Under the pieces are notes generated by a model. It was not told the DNA's origin. It was given only the letters and a program-made list of their open reading frames with translations, and ran no database searches. From the NCBI GenBank assembly GCA_033764055.1, contig JANRJI010000129.1:1-64000 (forward strand): a stretch of DNA of 64,000 nucleotides, given 5' to 3'. This document shows positions 53,129 through 62,831 of this stretch, piece after piece (the stretch's first letter is position 1; every line of letters begins with the position of its first letter). The DNA comes from Ga0077555 sp033764055. Its GTDB lineage: Bacteria > Pseudomonadota > Alphaproteobacteria > Rhizobiales > Hyphomicrobiaceae. A program made the position numbers and the translations under genes.

Positions 53129-53653
53129 ATGATGAACAGCAAGACTGCGGGCACGCTGACCCGGCTCTTCCTCGCCGCGACGGTCGCATTGGTGCTGAGT
53201 GCATGCGCCAATCAGCCGAAGGTAGACGATGTGCGGCTCGGGCCCGGTGGTCTCGGCAGCGGACGGGGCAACGCGAAGCCCGGCACGGCGCAGGATTTCA
53301 GCCAGAACGTGGGCGACATCGTCTATTTCTCCACCGACCAGACGGATCTGTCGCCCGAGGCGCAGCAGACGCTCGCCAATCAGGCGCGATGGCTGCAGCA
53401 GTACTCACAGTACACGATCACCATCGAGGGCCATGCCGACGAGCGCGGCACGCGCGAGTATAATATCGGTCTTGGCGCCAAGCGTGCCGAATCGGTGAAG
53501 GCGTTCCTGGCCCGCAACGGCATCACGGGTGGGCGCATCCGCACGATCTCCTACGGCAAGGAGAGGCCGGTTGCGGTGTGCAATGACATCTCATGCTGGT
53601 CGCAGAATCGCCGAGCCCAGACGGTGCTCAACACGCGGGGCGCCGGCTCCTGA
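53129..53653 (+). CDS. pal: Peptidoglycan-associated lipoprotein Pal
   Basis: The 174-residue lipoprotein has a signal and lipobox ending VLSAC (Cys26) and an OmpA-like domain (about 60-168) with IVYFSTDQTDLSPEAQQTL, ITIEGHADERGTREYNIGLGAKRAESVKAFL and SQNRRAQTV, including the residues that bind diaminopimelate in peptidoglycan. It anchors the outer membrane with TolB. ATG 53129 is followed by a second Met codon. Confidence 0.93.
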   Translation: MMNSKTAGTLTRLFLAATVALVLSACANQPKVDDVRLGPGGLGSGRGNAKPGTAQDFSQNVGDIVYFSTDQTDLSPEAQQTLANQARWLQQYSQYTITIEGHADERGTREYNIGLGAKRAESVKAFLARNGITGGRIRTISYGKERPVAVCNDISCWSQNRRAQTVLNTRGAGS

Positions 53654-53791
53654 CCTGATCGACATTCGACGGCCCTCGCGCCCCCGATCGCTACCTGACG
53701 GCCGGCTCCAGCCGGCCGTTCGCGTGTCTGGCCTGCGGAAACGTGCAGGCGTTCCTGGAAGCGCCATCGGAGACACCAGAAGCCAACAAAA

Positions 53792-54811
53792 ATGCGCCCC
53801 AATGTTCTGCGAATGAACAATCATTCACTCCAGCGGCGGGCGGGGCACATGGCGTTCGAGATCTCCAGGCAGGGACGATTGCCGGCCCCCGCAGCGGTGG
53901 GATCCGATTCAAGGCCCGCCCTGTCGTCGATGCGACGGATCGTCGGCGGCGCGATCGTCTCGGCGACGCTGGCATTGTCAGCGTCGGTGGTGCTCGCGCA
54001 GTCACGGGAAATCCATCTCGGCACCGTCACCACCCGCGGAACTGCCGACTACGACGCCGCCCGCGCCGCCGCCGAAATGCTGGCCGACGCCCTGATCGCG
54101 CTCGAGCAGGGTGACGTGATGCTGGGTCGGCGACGTCTCGAGGTTCTGGTCGAGCGCTATCCCCATTCTCTGGCGGCATCGTCTGCCCGACGGGAGCTCG
54201 GGCGAATTTACAATGACCAGTCGGTTGCCTCGACCTATCGCGGTGGTCAGGCGCCCGCGCGCGAGCCTGTGGCTCCTGGCGTGCGGATCGAGCCCCCGGT
54301 GCGCACGATCGAGGCCAGCATCGAGTCCAGTGCCCAGACTCGGCAGCCGACGGACTACAGGCGCCAGCAGGCACTGGCTCATGATTTTCAGACGACAGCA
54401 GGCGATCGCGTGTTTTTCGCGGATTCGAGCACCGATCTCGGCGCCCGGGCGCGGACCGTGCTGGTGGCCCAGGCACGTTGGCTCTCACGACACGCAGACC
54501 AGCCGGTGGCCATCGAGGCGCATGCTGACGACCGGGGAAGCCGGGAGCTCAACGTCGAGCTCGCCCAGCGGCGGGGCGCAGCCGTCCGCGACCGGCTCAT
54601 CGAGGAAGGCGTGGCCCCCTCCCGGATCACCGTTCGTGCTTACGGGAATGACCAGCCGATCGCGACATGCAGTGCCCCGGAGTGTGCGGCGCAGAACCGG
54701 CGGGTCGTAACCAGCATCGGCCTCGACCACGACATTGGGGAGGAGGCTCGCGACCGGGCCAGGCCCTCCCTCGCGACGGCCGGACGCGGCCGGATCGGGT
54801 CCTCTGACTGA
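53792..54811 (+). CDS. Fusion of TPR-like segment and OmpA-like domain, between pal and cpoB
   Basis: The protein has up to 339 residues. A signal peptide is seen at MRRIVGGAIVSATLALSASVVLAQ, which may be the true start (ATG 53930), or the start may be ATG 53792. The mature part has a helical TPR/CpoB-like repeat (ALEQGDVMLGRRRLEVLVERYPHSLAASSARRELGRIY, about 95-132) and a C-terminal OmpA domain (VFFADSSTDLGARARTVL, VAIEAHADDRGSRELNVELAQRRGAAV, AAQNRRVVT). It resembles Pal but lacks a lipobox. No known gene name fits. Confidence 0.7.
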   Translation: MRPNVLRMNNHSLQRRAGHMAFEISRQGRLPAPAAVGSDSRPALSSMRRIVGGAIVSATLALSASVVLAQSREIHLGTVTTRGTADYDAARAAAEMLADALIALEQGDVMLGRRRLEVLVERYPHSLAASSARRELGRIYNDQSVASTYRGGQAPAREPVAPGVRIEPPVRTIEASIESSAQTRQPTDYRRQQALAHDFQTTAGDRVFFADSSTDLGARARTVLVAQARWLSRHADQPVAIEAHADDRGSRELNVELAQRRGAAVRDRLIEEGVAPSRITVRAYGNDQPIATCSAPECAAQNRRVVTSIGLDHDIGEEARDRARPSLATAGRGRIGSSD

Positions 54812-54982
54812 CTGCACAGCTCGTGAAAGGCGTCGCCGGCGGGCACGATTGACAAGGCCCCGGCGAGATGGGCAGTTGACCTAGTCCCCGTGGCGCGTAG
54901 CGCCGTTCCTCGAGGCTGGTGTCGCTGAATGGCAGCGAAGTCCGCCAGCCGAATGAGCCGGACCCGAGCCAGAGAGCATTCG

Positions 54983-56044
54983 ATGGGCATGCACCGATAC
55001 CGATTGGCGGCACTTGTGCTTGGCGGCGTGCTTTGCCTGCCGGAGCCGGCTGCGGCGCAACAGCCTCAGCCGCAAGCGAAGGGCACCCCGGCCCGACCGC
55101 CGGCCAAGGCGGCTGCGGCGCCCGCCAAGGAAGCGCAGCGGGCCGAGGGGCAGAGCGACCCGGCTTTGCGGGGGCGCGTCGAGCAGATCGAGGAGCAACT
55201 CGCCGACATGCAGGTTGTGATCGGCACGCTCGAATCCCTCGGCCGCGGGGGGCAGGCGGGCGCCGTTGCGGCCGGCCCCGGTCGGCCGTCCGGCGGTGGT
55301 GGCGTCGATAGCGCGCGCATCGACAGCCTCGAGACCCAGATCCGTGCTCTTTCGAGCCAGCTCGAGCAACTGGCGGCACAGGTCCGCCAGCTGTCGGGAA
55401 GTCGCCGGAGCGACGCAGCTCCGGCGGTGGCACCCGGCATGGGCGGTCTCGGTGGGGTGCCCGGCGCCGCGACGCCTCCGTTCGAGCGGTCCACCATTGC
55501 GGCTCCCTCCTCGGCAGGCGGGACCGTCCCCGGGTTCGGCTCGACGACCGTGACGCCCGGCGAGCGGCCGGACCCCATCGGCCGTATCCTGGGCGGCGAC
55601 GACGCCCCGCAACCTGCATCCGCAGCGCCTGGGGCGACGCGCTTGCCGCCGTCTGCCACCGGGGCTGCCAACCCGCGCGAGCTCTACGAGACCGCCTACG
55701 GCTATCTTCTGCAGCAGGACTACGGCGCCGCCGAGGTCGCGTTCGAGGAGTTTCTGAGCCGCTTCTCCAACGACAGGCTCGCAGCCGATGCCCAATACTG
55801 GCTTGGCGAGACGCTCTACGTGCAGCGCCGCTACAAGCAGGCGGGACAGGCCTTCCTCGTGGTGATCGAGAAGCACAAGGCGAGTGCCAAGGTGCCAAAC
55901 AGCCTGCTGAAGCTCGCCCAATCGCTCGAGCAACTCGGTCAGAAGGATTGCGGCATCTTCGTCGAGCTGGAGACGCGCCACGCCAACGCCCCTGCGGACG
56001 TGCGGGTGAAGGCACGCGCCATGAAGCAGCGACAGGGCTGCTGA
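54983..56044 (+). CDS. cpoB: Tol-Pal system coordinator CpoB/YbgF
   Basis: The 353-residue protein has a signal peptide (MGMHRYRLAALVLGGVLCLPEPAAAQ), an N-terminal coiled coil (RVEQIEEQLADMQVVIGTLESL and IDSLETQIRALSSQLEQLAAQVRQL), a Gly/Pro/Ala linker and C-terminal TPRs beginning ELYETAYGYLLQQDYGAAEVAFEEFLSRF and continuing AADAQYWLGETLYVQRRYKQAGQAFLVV. CpoB coordinates outer-membrane constriction with peptidoglycan synthesis. ATG 54983 fits the signal. Confidence 0.9.
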   Translation: MGMHRYRLAALVLGGVLCLPEPAAAQQPQPQAKGTPARPPAKAAAAPAKEAQRAEGQSDPALRGRVEQIEEQLADMQVVIGTLESLGRGGQAGAVAAGPGRPSGGGGVDSARIDSLETQIRALSSQLEQLAAQVRQLSGSRRSDAAPAVAPGMGGLGGVPGAATPPFERSTIAAPSSAGGTVPGFGSTTVTPGERPDPIGRILGGDDAPQPASAAPGATRLPPSATGAANPRELYETAYGYLLQQDYGAAEVAFEEFLSRFSNDRLAADAQYWLGETLYVQRRYKQAGQAFLVVIEKHKASAKVPNSLLKLAQSLEQLGQKDCGIFVELETRHANAPADVRVKARAMKQRQGC

Positions 56045-56054
56045 GGCCGGTCGG

Positions 56055-57788
56055 ATGGGCTCGCTGTCCGGCGCCGACGAGCCGATTGGCGACGATGAGC
56101 TGGGCGGACTGTTCCGGTTGCTCGACGGGCGACGGATCGCGCTGGCGGTGTCAGGTGGCGTCGACAGCATGGCGCTCATGCACCTTGTGGCCCGCTGGCT
56201 TGCGACACCGTCGGGGCACGAATGGCTGTCTGATCACCACCGCGCGACGCTGTTCGGCGATCCCCAGCCCAGGCGCCAGCCCGGGCTTCCACGTCGACGG
56301 CCCCGCGGGCTCGAGCCGGCACAGTGGCTGGGCGGAGCCAAATCGGCCGCGGAGCTCGAGGTCGCGCTGAAGGCGGCACCCGTGGTGGTGCTCACGGTGG
56401 ATCACGGGCTTCGCGAGGCCTCGGCGCGTGAGGCCGAGCTCGTGAAATCGGCGGCATTGCAACTGGGCTTCGCGCATCAGACCCTGGTCTGGCGGCACGA
56501 CGGGGACCGATCCGAGCAGCCATGCGGCGCCCAGGCTGCCGGGCCCCCTTCGAGCGGCATACAGGAGAAAGCCCGTCGCGCACGCTACGGCCTCATGGCC
56601 GATTGCATTGAGCACGAGACCTGGACCCTGTCCCAGGCCGGTGAGCTGCGCAGCCATCCGCTGTCTCCCGGTCACGCGAAGCGCACCATCGTCACGGCGC
56701 ACCACCGCGACGACCTGGTGGAAACCTTCCTGATGCGACTGAAGCGGGGCTCCGGAATCGACGGCCTCTCGGCCATCCGCTCGATCGAGACGGTCCGCCG
56801 CAGTCCGAGCCCCGATCGCCCCTACCCGACCGAGATCGACCTGTGTCGGCCCCTGCTCGACATTCCGAGGACACGGTTGCTGGCAACGGCGAGAGCCTGG
56901 GCCATCGACTGGTGCGAGGACCCTTCGAACGACATCGAGGAGTTCGAGCGGGTGCGGCTGCGCCGCGACATGACGAGCCTCGAAGCCCTCGGCTACGGGC
57001 AATGCGCGTTGCATCTGTCTGTCCGGCGGCTGCAGAAGGCCCGTGAGATCGTGGAGCGGCATCAGGCCGAGCGGCTCGCGCGATGGATGGACAGTCCGAG
57101 CCTGGTCGAGACGAACGCGGGCCTTTTCGCCTCCATCGACCCGAGCGGTGCCGGCATCTCCTGGTCCGAGCTGTTGTCGCCGGCCGGTGGCAATGATGCC
57201 GAGATCATGCTTCGCATCCTGCGGCAGTTGATGCAGTCGTTCGGAGGGCAGCCGGTCCCGCCCGGCCTGTCGCAGATCGAGGCGCTCCGTTGCCAGCTGA
57301 GTCGGGTGAGCGGGGCTGGCGGGCTTCCGGGCTCGCGCTTTGCTCAGACGCTGGGCGGCTGTCGCATCGACTTCTGGTTGCCGAGTCGTCCGGCTGCGTC
57401 GGGCCGCATCCGCGTCTGGCGCGAGACCGGCCGCAAGGGCCTGCCCGAGATTGTCCTAGAGCCGGGCGACGGTGGTTGGTGGGACAACCGCTTTGCCGTC
57501 TCGATCTCGGCGGAGGCGCCGCATCCGGTCGCCGTGCGCGCGCTTGGCATGGCGGGGTGGGCCGAGCTCAAGCGCCGTGTCCCCGCTCTCGCCTCATGGC
57601 GTTGCATCCCACCGGGCGCCGCTGCAACTCTACCAGCGATCTGGGATGCGGAGCGGCTTGTCGCAGTGCCCTATTTCGAGACGCTGCCACGCTCGCTCGC
57701 CCCTTGGCTCCGGCACAAGATCGAGCATGACTGGGAATCCATGAGCGGGTTGACCGGCTCGCTCTATCGTGCAGCTTTCAGCCCGTGA
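56055..57788 (+). CDS. tilS: tRNA(Ile)-lysidine synthase
   Basis: This enzyme modifies C34 of tRNA-Ile(CAU) to lysidine. The 577-residue sequence has the PP-loop LAVSGGVDSMALM (SGGVDS 33-38), VVVLTVDHGLREASAREA, and AHHRDDLVETFLMRLKRGSGIDGLSAI. It is longer than E. coli TilS (432). Part of the extra length is an insert of about 50 residues (about 55-105) between the PP-loop and the VDHGLR segment. It starts 10 bp after cpoB. Confidence 0.92.
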   Translation: MGSLSGADEPIGDDELGGLFRLLDGRRIALAVSGGVDSMALMHLVARWLATPSGHEWLSDHHRATLFGDPQPRRQPGLPRRRPRGLEPAQWLGGAKSAAELEVALKAAPVVVLTVDHGLREASAREAELVKSAALQLGFAHQTLVWRHDGDRSEQPCGAQAAGPPSSGIQEKARRARYGLMADCIEHETWTLSQAGELRSHPLSPGHAKRTIVTAHHRDDLVETFLMRLKRGSGIDGLSAIRSIETVRRSPSPDRPYPTEIDLCRPLLDIPRTRLLATARAWAIDWCEDPSNDIEEFERVRLRRDMTSLEALGYGQCALHLSVRRLQKAREIVERHQAERLARWMDSPSLVETNAGLFASIDPSGAGISWSELLSPAGGNDAEIMLRILRQLMQSFGGQPVPPGLSQIEALRCQLSRVSGAGGLPGSRFAQTLGGCRIDFWLPSRPAASGRIRVWRETGRKGLPEIVLEPGDGGWWDNRFAVSISAEAPHPVAVRALGMAGWAELKRRVPALASWRCIPPGAAATLPAIWDAERLVAVPYFETLPRSLAPWLRHKIEHDWESMSGLTGSLYRAAFSP

Positions 57789-57883
57789 CACCTGCATGAC
57801 CCGGCCGAAATCCTGGCACGGCGGCGACCACGGAAGCGAGCCGGACGCCGGCCGCCCGGGTATCGAACATATCCATGCCTTAA

Positions 57884-57915
57884 CTTGGCAAGACTTATGC
57901 ACCTTCCTATGTTAG
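57884..57915 (+). promoter_or_regulatory. RpoH heat-shock promoter of ftsH
   Basis: CTTG (57884-57887) is followed after 18 bp by CCTATGTTAG (57906-57915), a full match to the alphaproteobacterial RpoH consensus CYTATNTNNG. The leader to the ftsH ATG at 58003 is about 80 nt. Confidence 0.75.
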
Positions 57916-58002
57916 TCGGACTGGTAGTGCGCCCCGTCGCGCGACCTGACGCACGGGCAGTCGTTTCGCGATGAGCGGCCGGCGCCCCAGGAAGGGACAC
58001 CC

Positions 58003-59940
<1,938 letters not shown>

Positions 59941-59969
59941 CACGGACGACCGGTCTCACTGGAACCATG

Positions 59970-60000
59970 CGGGCGACACCGGAGGTGCCGCCCGTTCTCA
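59970..60000 (+). terminator. Intrinsic terminator of ftsH
   Basis: CGGGCG-A-CACC and GGTG-C-CGCCCG form a hairpin with a GGA loop, followed by TTCTCATT. It lies about 30 bp after the ftsH stop and before the convergent argC stop. Confidence 0.7.
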
Positions 60001-60079
60001 TTGAGGCTTCGGACCGAGATCATTGCGCCGCGCCACGGAGCCGATCTGATCCTGCTCCGTAGCAGGCGCTCTCCCTGCC

Positions 60080-61066
60080 TCAGCGCTCCACGCCCAGCAT
60101 CAGGCAAAGGTTCTGCACGGCGGCGCCGGCGGCGCCTTTGCCGAGATTGTCGAGGCGAGCGACCAGCACGGCTTGCCGGTGCTTCTCGCTCGCGAAGACG
60201 CGCAGCTCGAGCATGTCGGTATCGTTCAAAGCGAGGGCGTCGAGCCGGCCGCCCTTGGACGACGGGTCGTCGGCCTTGATCACCTTGACCAGCTTGCAGC
60301 CGGCGTAGTGCGCCGCGAGGCACGCTTCGAGGTCAAGGGCCGAAGGCTTGCCCGGCAGCGTGTCGAGGTGCAGTGGCACCGACACCAGCATGCCCTTGAA
60401 ATAGTTGCCGACGGACGGTACGAAGATCGGCCGCCGCGTGAGGCCCGAGTACACCTGCAACTCGGGCACGTGCTTGTGCTCGAGGCCGAGACCGTAGAGC
60501 TCGAACAGCGGCGCCTTGCCCGTGTCATAGCTCTCGATCATCGACTTGCCGCCGCCGGAGTAGCCGGAGACGGCGTTCACGGTGATCGGGTAGTCGGCCG
60601 GCACCAGTCCGGCAGAGACCAGTGGCCGGACGAGCGCGATGCCGCCGGTCGGGTAGCATCCGGGGTTGGCGACCCGCTTCGAGCCCTTGATGACGGCGGC
60701 CTGCGCCTTGTCCATCTCGGGGAAGCCGTAGGCCCAGCCGTCGGCGACGCGATGCGCGGTCGAGGCATCGACGATCCGCGGGCTCTGCGTGCCGAGATGG
60801 TCGGCAAGTGCCGTCGCCTCCTTGGCAGCATCGTCGGGAAGGCAGAGCACGACGAGGTCGACGTCGGCCATCAGCGCCTGCCGGGCTTTCGGGTCCTTGC
60901 GCTTGGCGGGATCGATCGATCTCACGTCGACCATCGGCAATTTGGCCAGCCGCTCGCGGATCTCGAGACCGGTGGTGCCGGCCTCGCCATCGATGAAGAC
61001 GGCAGGCTTGGTGCGATTGTGGCCGAGCGTGGAAGCGGCAGTTCCTGAGGCTGTCGTAGTCGTCAT
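60080..61066 (-). CDS. argC: N-acetyl-gamma-glutamyl-phosphate reductase (type 2)
   Basis: The 328-residue enzyme carries out the NADPH-dependent reduction of N-acetylglutamyl phosphate in arginine synthesis. It has VFIDGEAGTTGLEIRERLAKL, VDASTAHRVADGWAYGFPEM and VANPGCYPTG with the catalytic Cys137, which identify the type 2 (shorter) ArgC. ATG 61066 gives the family N-terminus, with TTTASGTAAS as a short extra head. The upstream 190 bp hold a promoter, an Arg-rich leader peptide and a terminator, which predict attenuation by arginine supply. Confidence 0.95.
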   Translation of the reverse strand: MTTTTASGTAASTLGHNRTKPAVFIDGEAGTTGLEIRERLAKLPMVDVRSIDPAKRKDPKARQALMADVDLVVLCLPDDAAKEATALADHLGTQSPRIVDASTAHRVADGWAYGFPEMDKAQAAVIKGSKRVANPGCYPTGGIALVRPLVSAGLVPADYPITVNAVSGYSGGGKSMIESYDTGKAPLFELYGLGLEHKHVPELQVYSGLTRRPIFVPSVGNYFKGMLVSVPLHLDTLPGKPSALDLEACLAAHYAGCKLVKVIKADDPSSKGGRLDALALNDTDMLELRVFASEKHRQAVLVARLDNLGKGAAGAAVQNLCLMLGVER

Positions 61067-61122
61067 GGCTGGCTCCGGATCGGGTCGTGCAGGTAGGCTG
61101 AGAGGGGAGGCGAGGGGGCCGG

Positions 61123-61152
61123 AAAACAAAAAAGCCGCGCTCCTGGCGCGGC
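61123..61152 (-). terminator. Intrinsic terminator in the argC leader (attenuator)
   Basis: On the minus strand GCCGCGC (complement of 61146-61152), a 5-nt loop and GCGCGGC (61134-61140) form a perfect 7-bp GC stem, followed at once by TTTTTTGTTTT. It lies 57 bp before the argC ATG and after the leader peptide stop, so it can end transcription before argC. Confidence 0.85.
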
Positions 61153-61183
61153 CTCGGCGAGAACGGATGCGATCAGGCAACCG

Positions 61184-61246
61184 TCATCGGATCCGCGCGC
61201 GGAGGCGGCTGCGACGTCGGCGGAGGCTGGTCGGCACGTGTGTCAT
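61184..61246 (-). CDS. Arginine-rich leader peptide of argC
   Basis: The 20-codon frame ATG 61246 to TGA 61184 encodes MTHVPTSLRRRRSRLRARIR, with eight arginines among the last twelve residues, four of them consecutive (R9-R12). The promoter 9-37 bp upstream places the RNA start at or within two bases of the AUG, so it would be translated from a leaderless or nearly leaderless mRNA, as for the trp leader of Sinorhizobium. No Shine-Dalgarno sequence is seen, which fits leaderless translation. Stalling at Arg codons would couple Arg-tRNA supply to the downstream terminator. Confidence 0.75.
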   Translation of the reverse strand: MTHVPTSLRRRRSRLRARIR

Positions 61247-61254
61247 GGCGGGAG

Positions 61255-61283
61255 CTTATGAGGCCCAAGGGTGCTCGTGTCAA
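61255..61283 (-). promoter_or_regulatory. Promoter of the argC leader
   Basis: TTGACA (complement of 61278-61283) is a perfect -35 element. After 17 bp CATAAG (complement of 61255-61260) matches four of six -10 bases. Eight bases then separate the -10 from the leader ATG, so transcription begins at or next to the AUG. Confidence 0.75.
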
Positions 61284-61362
61284 CGGTTGCCTCCCTGGCG
61301 CATTGCCTCCTGGCGCAGGCACTGGCGGGACCGGCACGGCTCGGGCCGATGCAGCTTGCACT

Positions 61363-61378
61363 TGCAGGTGGACCTGCA
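61363..61378. promoter_or_regulatory. 16-bp palindrome upstream of the DUF2235 gene
   Basis: TGCAGGT-GG-ACCTGCA is a perfect 7-bp inverted repeat with a two-base centre. It lies about 68-84 bp before ATG 61447 and about 80 bp upstream of the argC -35. It could be an operator, but no regulator is known. Confidence 0.35.
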
Positions 61379-61446
61379 CTCGATCCAGTATTCCGTCATC
61401 GAGCCCGCAAACGCATTGCAGGAAATGGGAATATCTGGGATTGCAC

Positions 61447-62625
61447 ATGAAAAACATCGCCATTCTATTCGACGGAACCTGGAATACGTCGGATTCGCAG
61501 CACCCTTCGAATGTCGTCAAGACGGCCCAGCTGATCGCGCCGCGAAGCCCCGCCGACATCGAGCAGGTCATCTATTATGACGCGGGTGTGGGCTCGGTCG
61601 ACGTCGCGGTTGCCAGCAGCATCAACAACTGGCTCGGGGGCGCCTTCGGCTCGGGATTGATGGCCAATATCGAGGAGGCGTACCGCTTCCTCACCTTCAA
61701 CTATGCGCCGGGCGACAACATATTCATTTTCGGCTTCTCGCGCGGTGCGTTCAGCGCCCGTTCTATGGGTGGGCTGATCCGGACGTGCGGAATTCTGCGC
61801 CGGGACAAGGTCGACCAGGTCAAGCGCGCGACGAGGCTCTACAAGAGCTGGTTGCCCGAGGACGATGCGGCCGTGAAGGTGGGCCAGACGAGGGCCGACC
61901 TCCCGCGTTTTGCGCAGTTTCGCGCCGAGAATGCTCTGCCCCTCGTGCCGCGGCGCGTCGGCCAGACCAGCCAGGGCGCGATGGCGGCTCCGGTGCTCTC
62001 CATCGCCTACATGGGGGTCTGGGATACGGTCGGCGCGCTCGGCGTTCCTGGAGGCTTCGGGCTCGCCAGCCTGTACAATCGCCGCTACCGGTTTCACGAT
62101 CTCAACCTGTCGAGCATGGTCGCGAGCGCTCGCCACGCGCTCGCCATCGACGAGCGCCGCCGAACCTTCGAGGCCACCGTCTGGGACAATATCCCTGTGC
62201 TCAATGCGGACGCGATGAAGATCGATCCTATGTTGAGCAGCCCGCCCTATCTGCAGCAATGGTTTCCCGGCGATCATGGCAGCGTCGGCGGCTCCGGCGA
62301 CGTCAACGGCCATTGGCAGTCGTCGCTCGTCTGGGTGGTTGAAGGCGCCATGGAGCGGGGACTTGGCGTCGATCACGCGTTGCTCGACGCCTACCGCAGG
62401 GATATCGACGTCACGGCGTCGCTCAACTGCATGACGTCCCCGACCTTCAACATTGCCAGCATCGCCGTGAGGCGATGGCGGAAAGGGCCCAAGGCGCGGG
62501 AGGTCGATGCCGTGTCAGAGCATGCGAAAGCCCGCATCCGCACGCCCCCCGACGAGCTCTACGAGAGGAAGCCCTATCGGCCGCCGCCCCTGAAAGAGGT
62601 GATTGCCGATCTTCTCAAGCTATAG
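61447..62625 (+). CDS. DUF2235 alpha/beta-hydrolase (Tle1-like phospholipase family)
   Basis: The 392-residue protein begins MKNIAILFDGTWNTSDSQHPSNVV and has FIFGFSRGAFSARSMGGLI (nucleophile elbow GFSRG), then VLSIAYMGVWDTVGALGVPG, both typical of DUF2235. Members of this family include type VI secretion phospholipases and T6SS-linked enzymes. No vgr/hcp or immunity gene is beside it, so a secreted toxin role is not supported here. ATG 61447 gives the family start. Confidence 0.8.
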   Translation: MKNIAILFDGTWNTSDSQHPSNVVKTAQLIAPRSPADIEQVIYYDAGVGSVDVAVASSINNWLGGAFGSGLMANIEEAYRFLTFNYAPGDNIFIFGFSRGAFSARSMGGLIRTCGILRRDKVDQVKRATRLYKSWLPEDDAAVKVGQTRADLPRFAQFRAENALPLVPRRVGQTSQGAMAAPVLSIAYMGVWDTVGALGVPGGFGLASLYNRRYRFHDLNLSSMVASARHALAIDERRRTFEATVWDNIPVLNADAMKIDPMLSSPPYLQQWFPGDHGSVGGSGDVNGHWQSSLVWVVEGAMERGLGVDHALLDAYRRDIDVTASLNCMTSPTFNIASIAVRRWRKGPKAREVDAVSEHAKARIRTPPDELYERKPYRPPPLKEVIADLLKL

Positions 62626-62831
62626 TCCCGCCTGAAGGTGGTGTGGGCGGCTGTCGACGGTCGGCTCGTGGTGCAACGCGTCTTGCGCATTCGCCGAGCA
62701 TGACGCCAACATGACGTGGCACTCGCGCTCCGGGCCGACATGTGGCAAGGGGACGGGGCCGCGGCCCGCGCGAAGCGAGGTCCAGCCACACGGCGGTCGT
62801 CTGTCGTGCCGCCAACTTTCCGGAGCCCCCG

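Noticed and set aside
61447..62625. DUF2235 gene as a type VI secretion toxin
   Set aside because: No vgrG, hcp, PAAR or immunity gene lies beside it in the window, so only the hydrolase family can be claimed.
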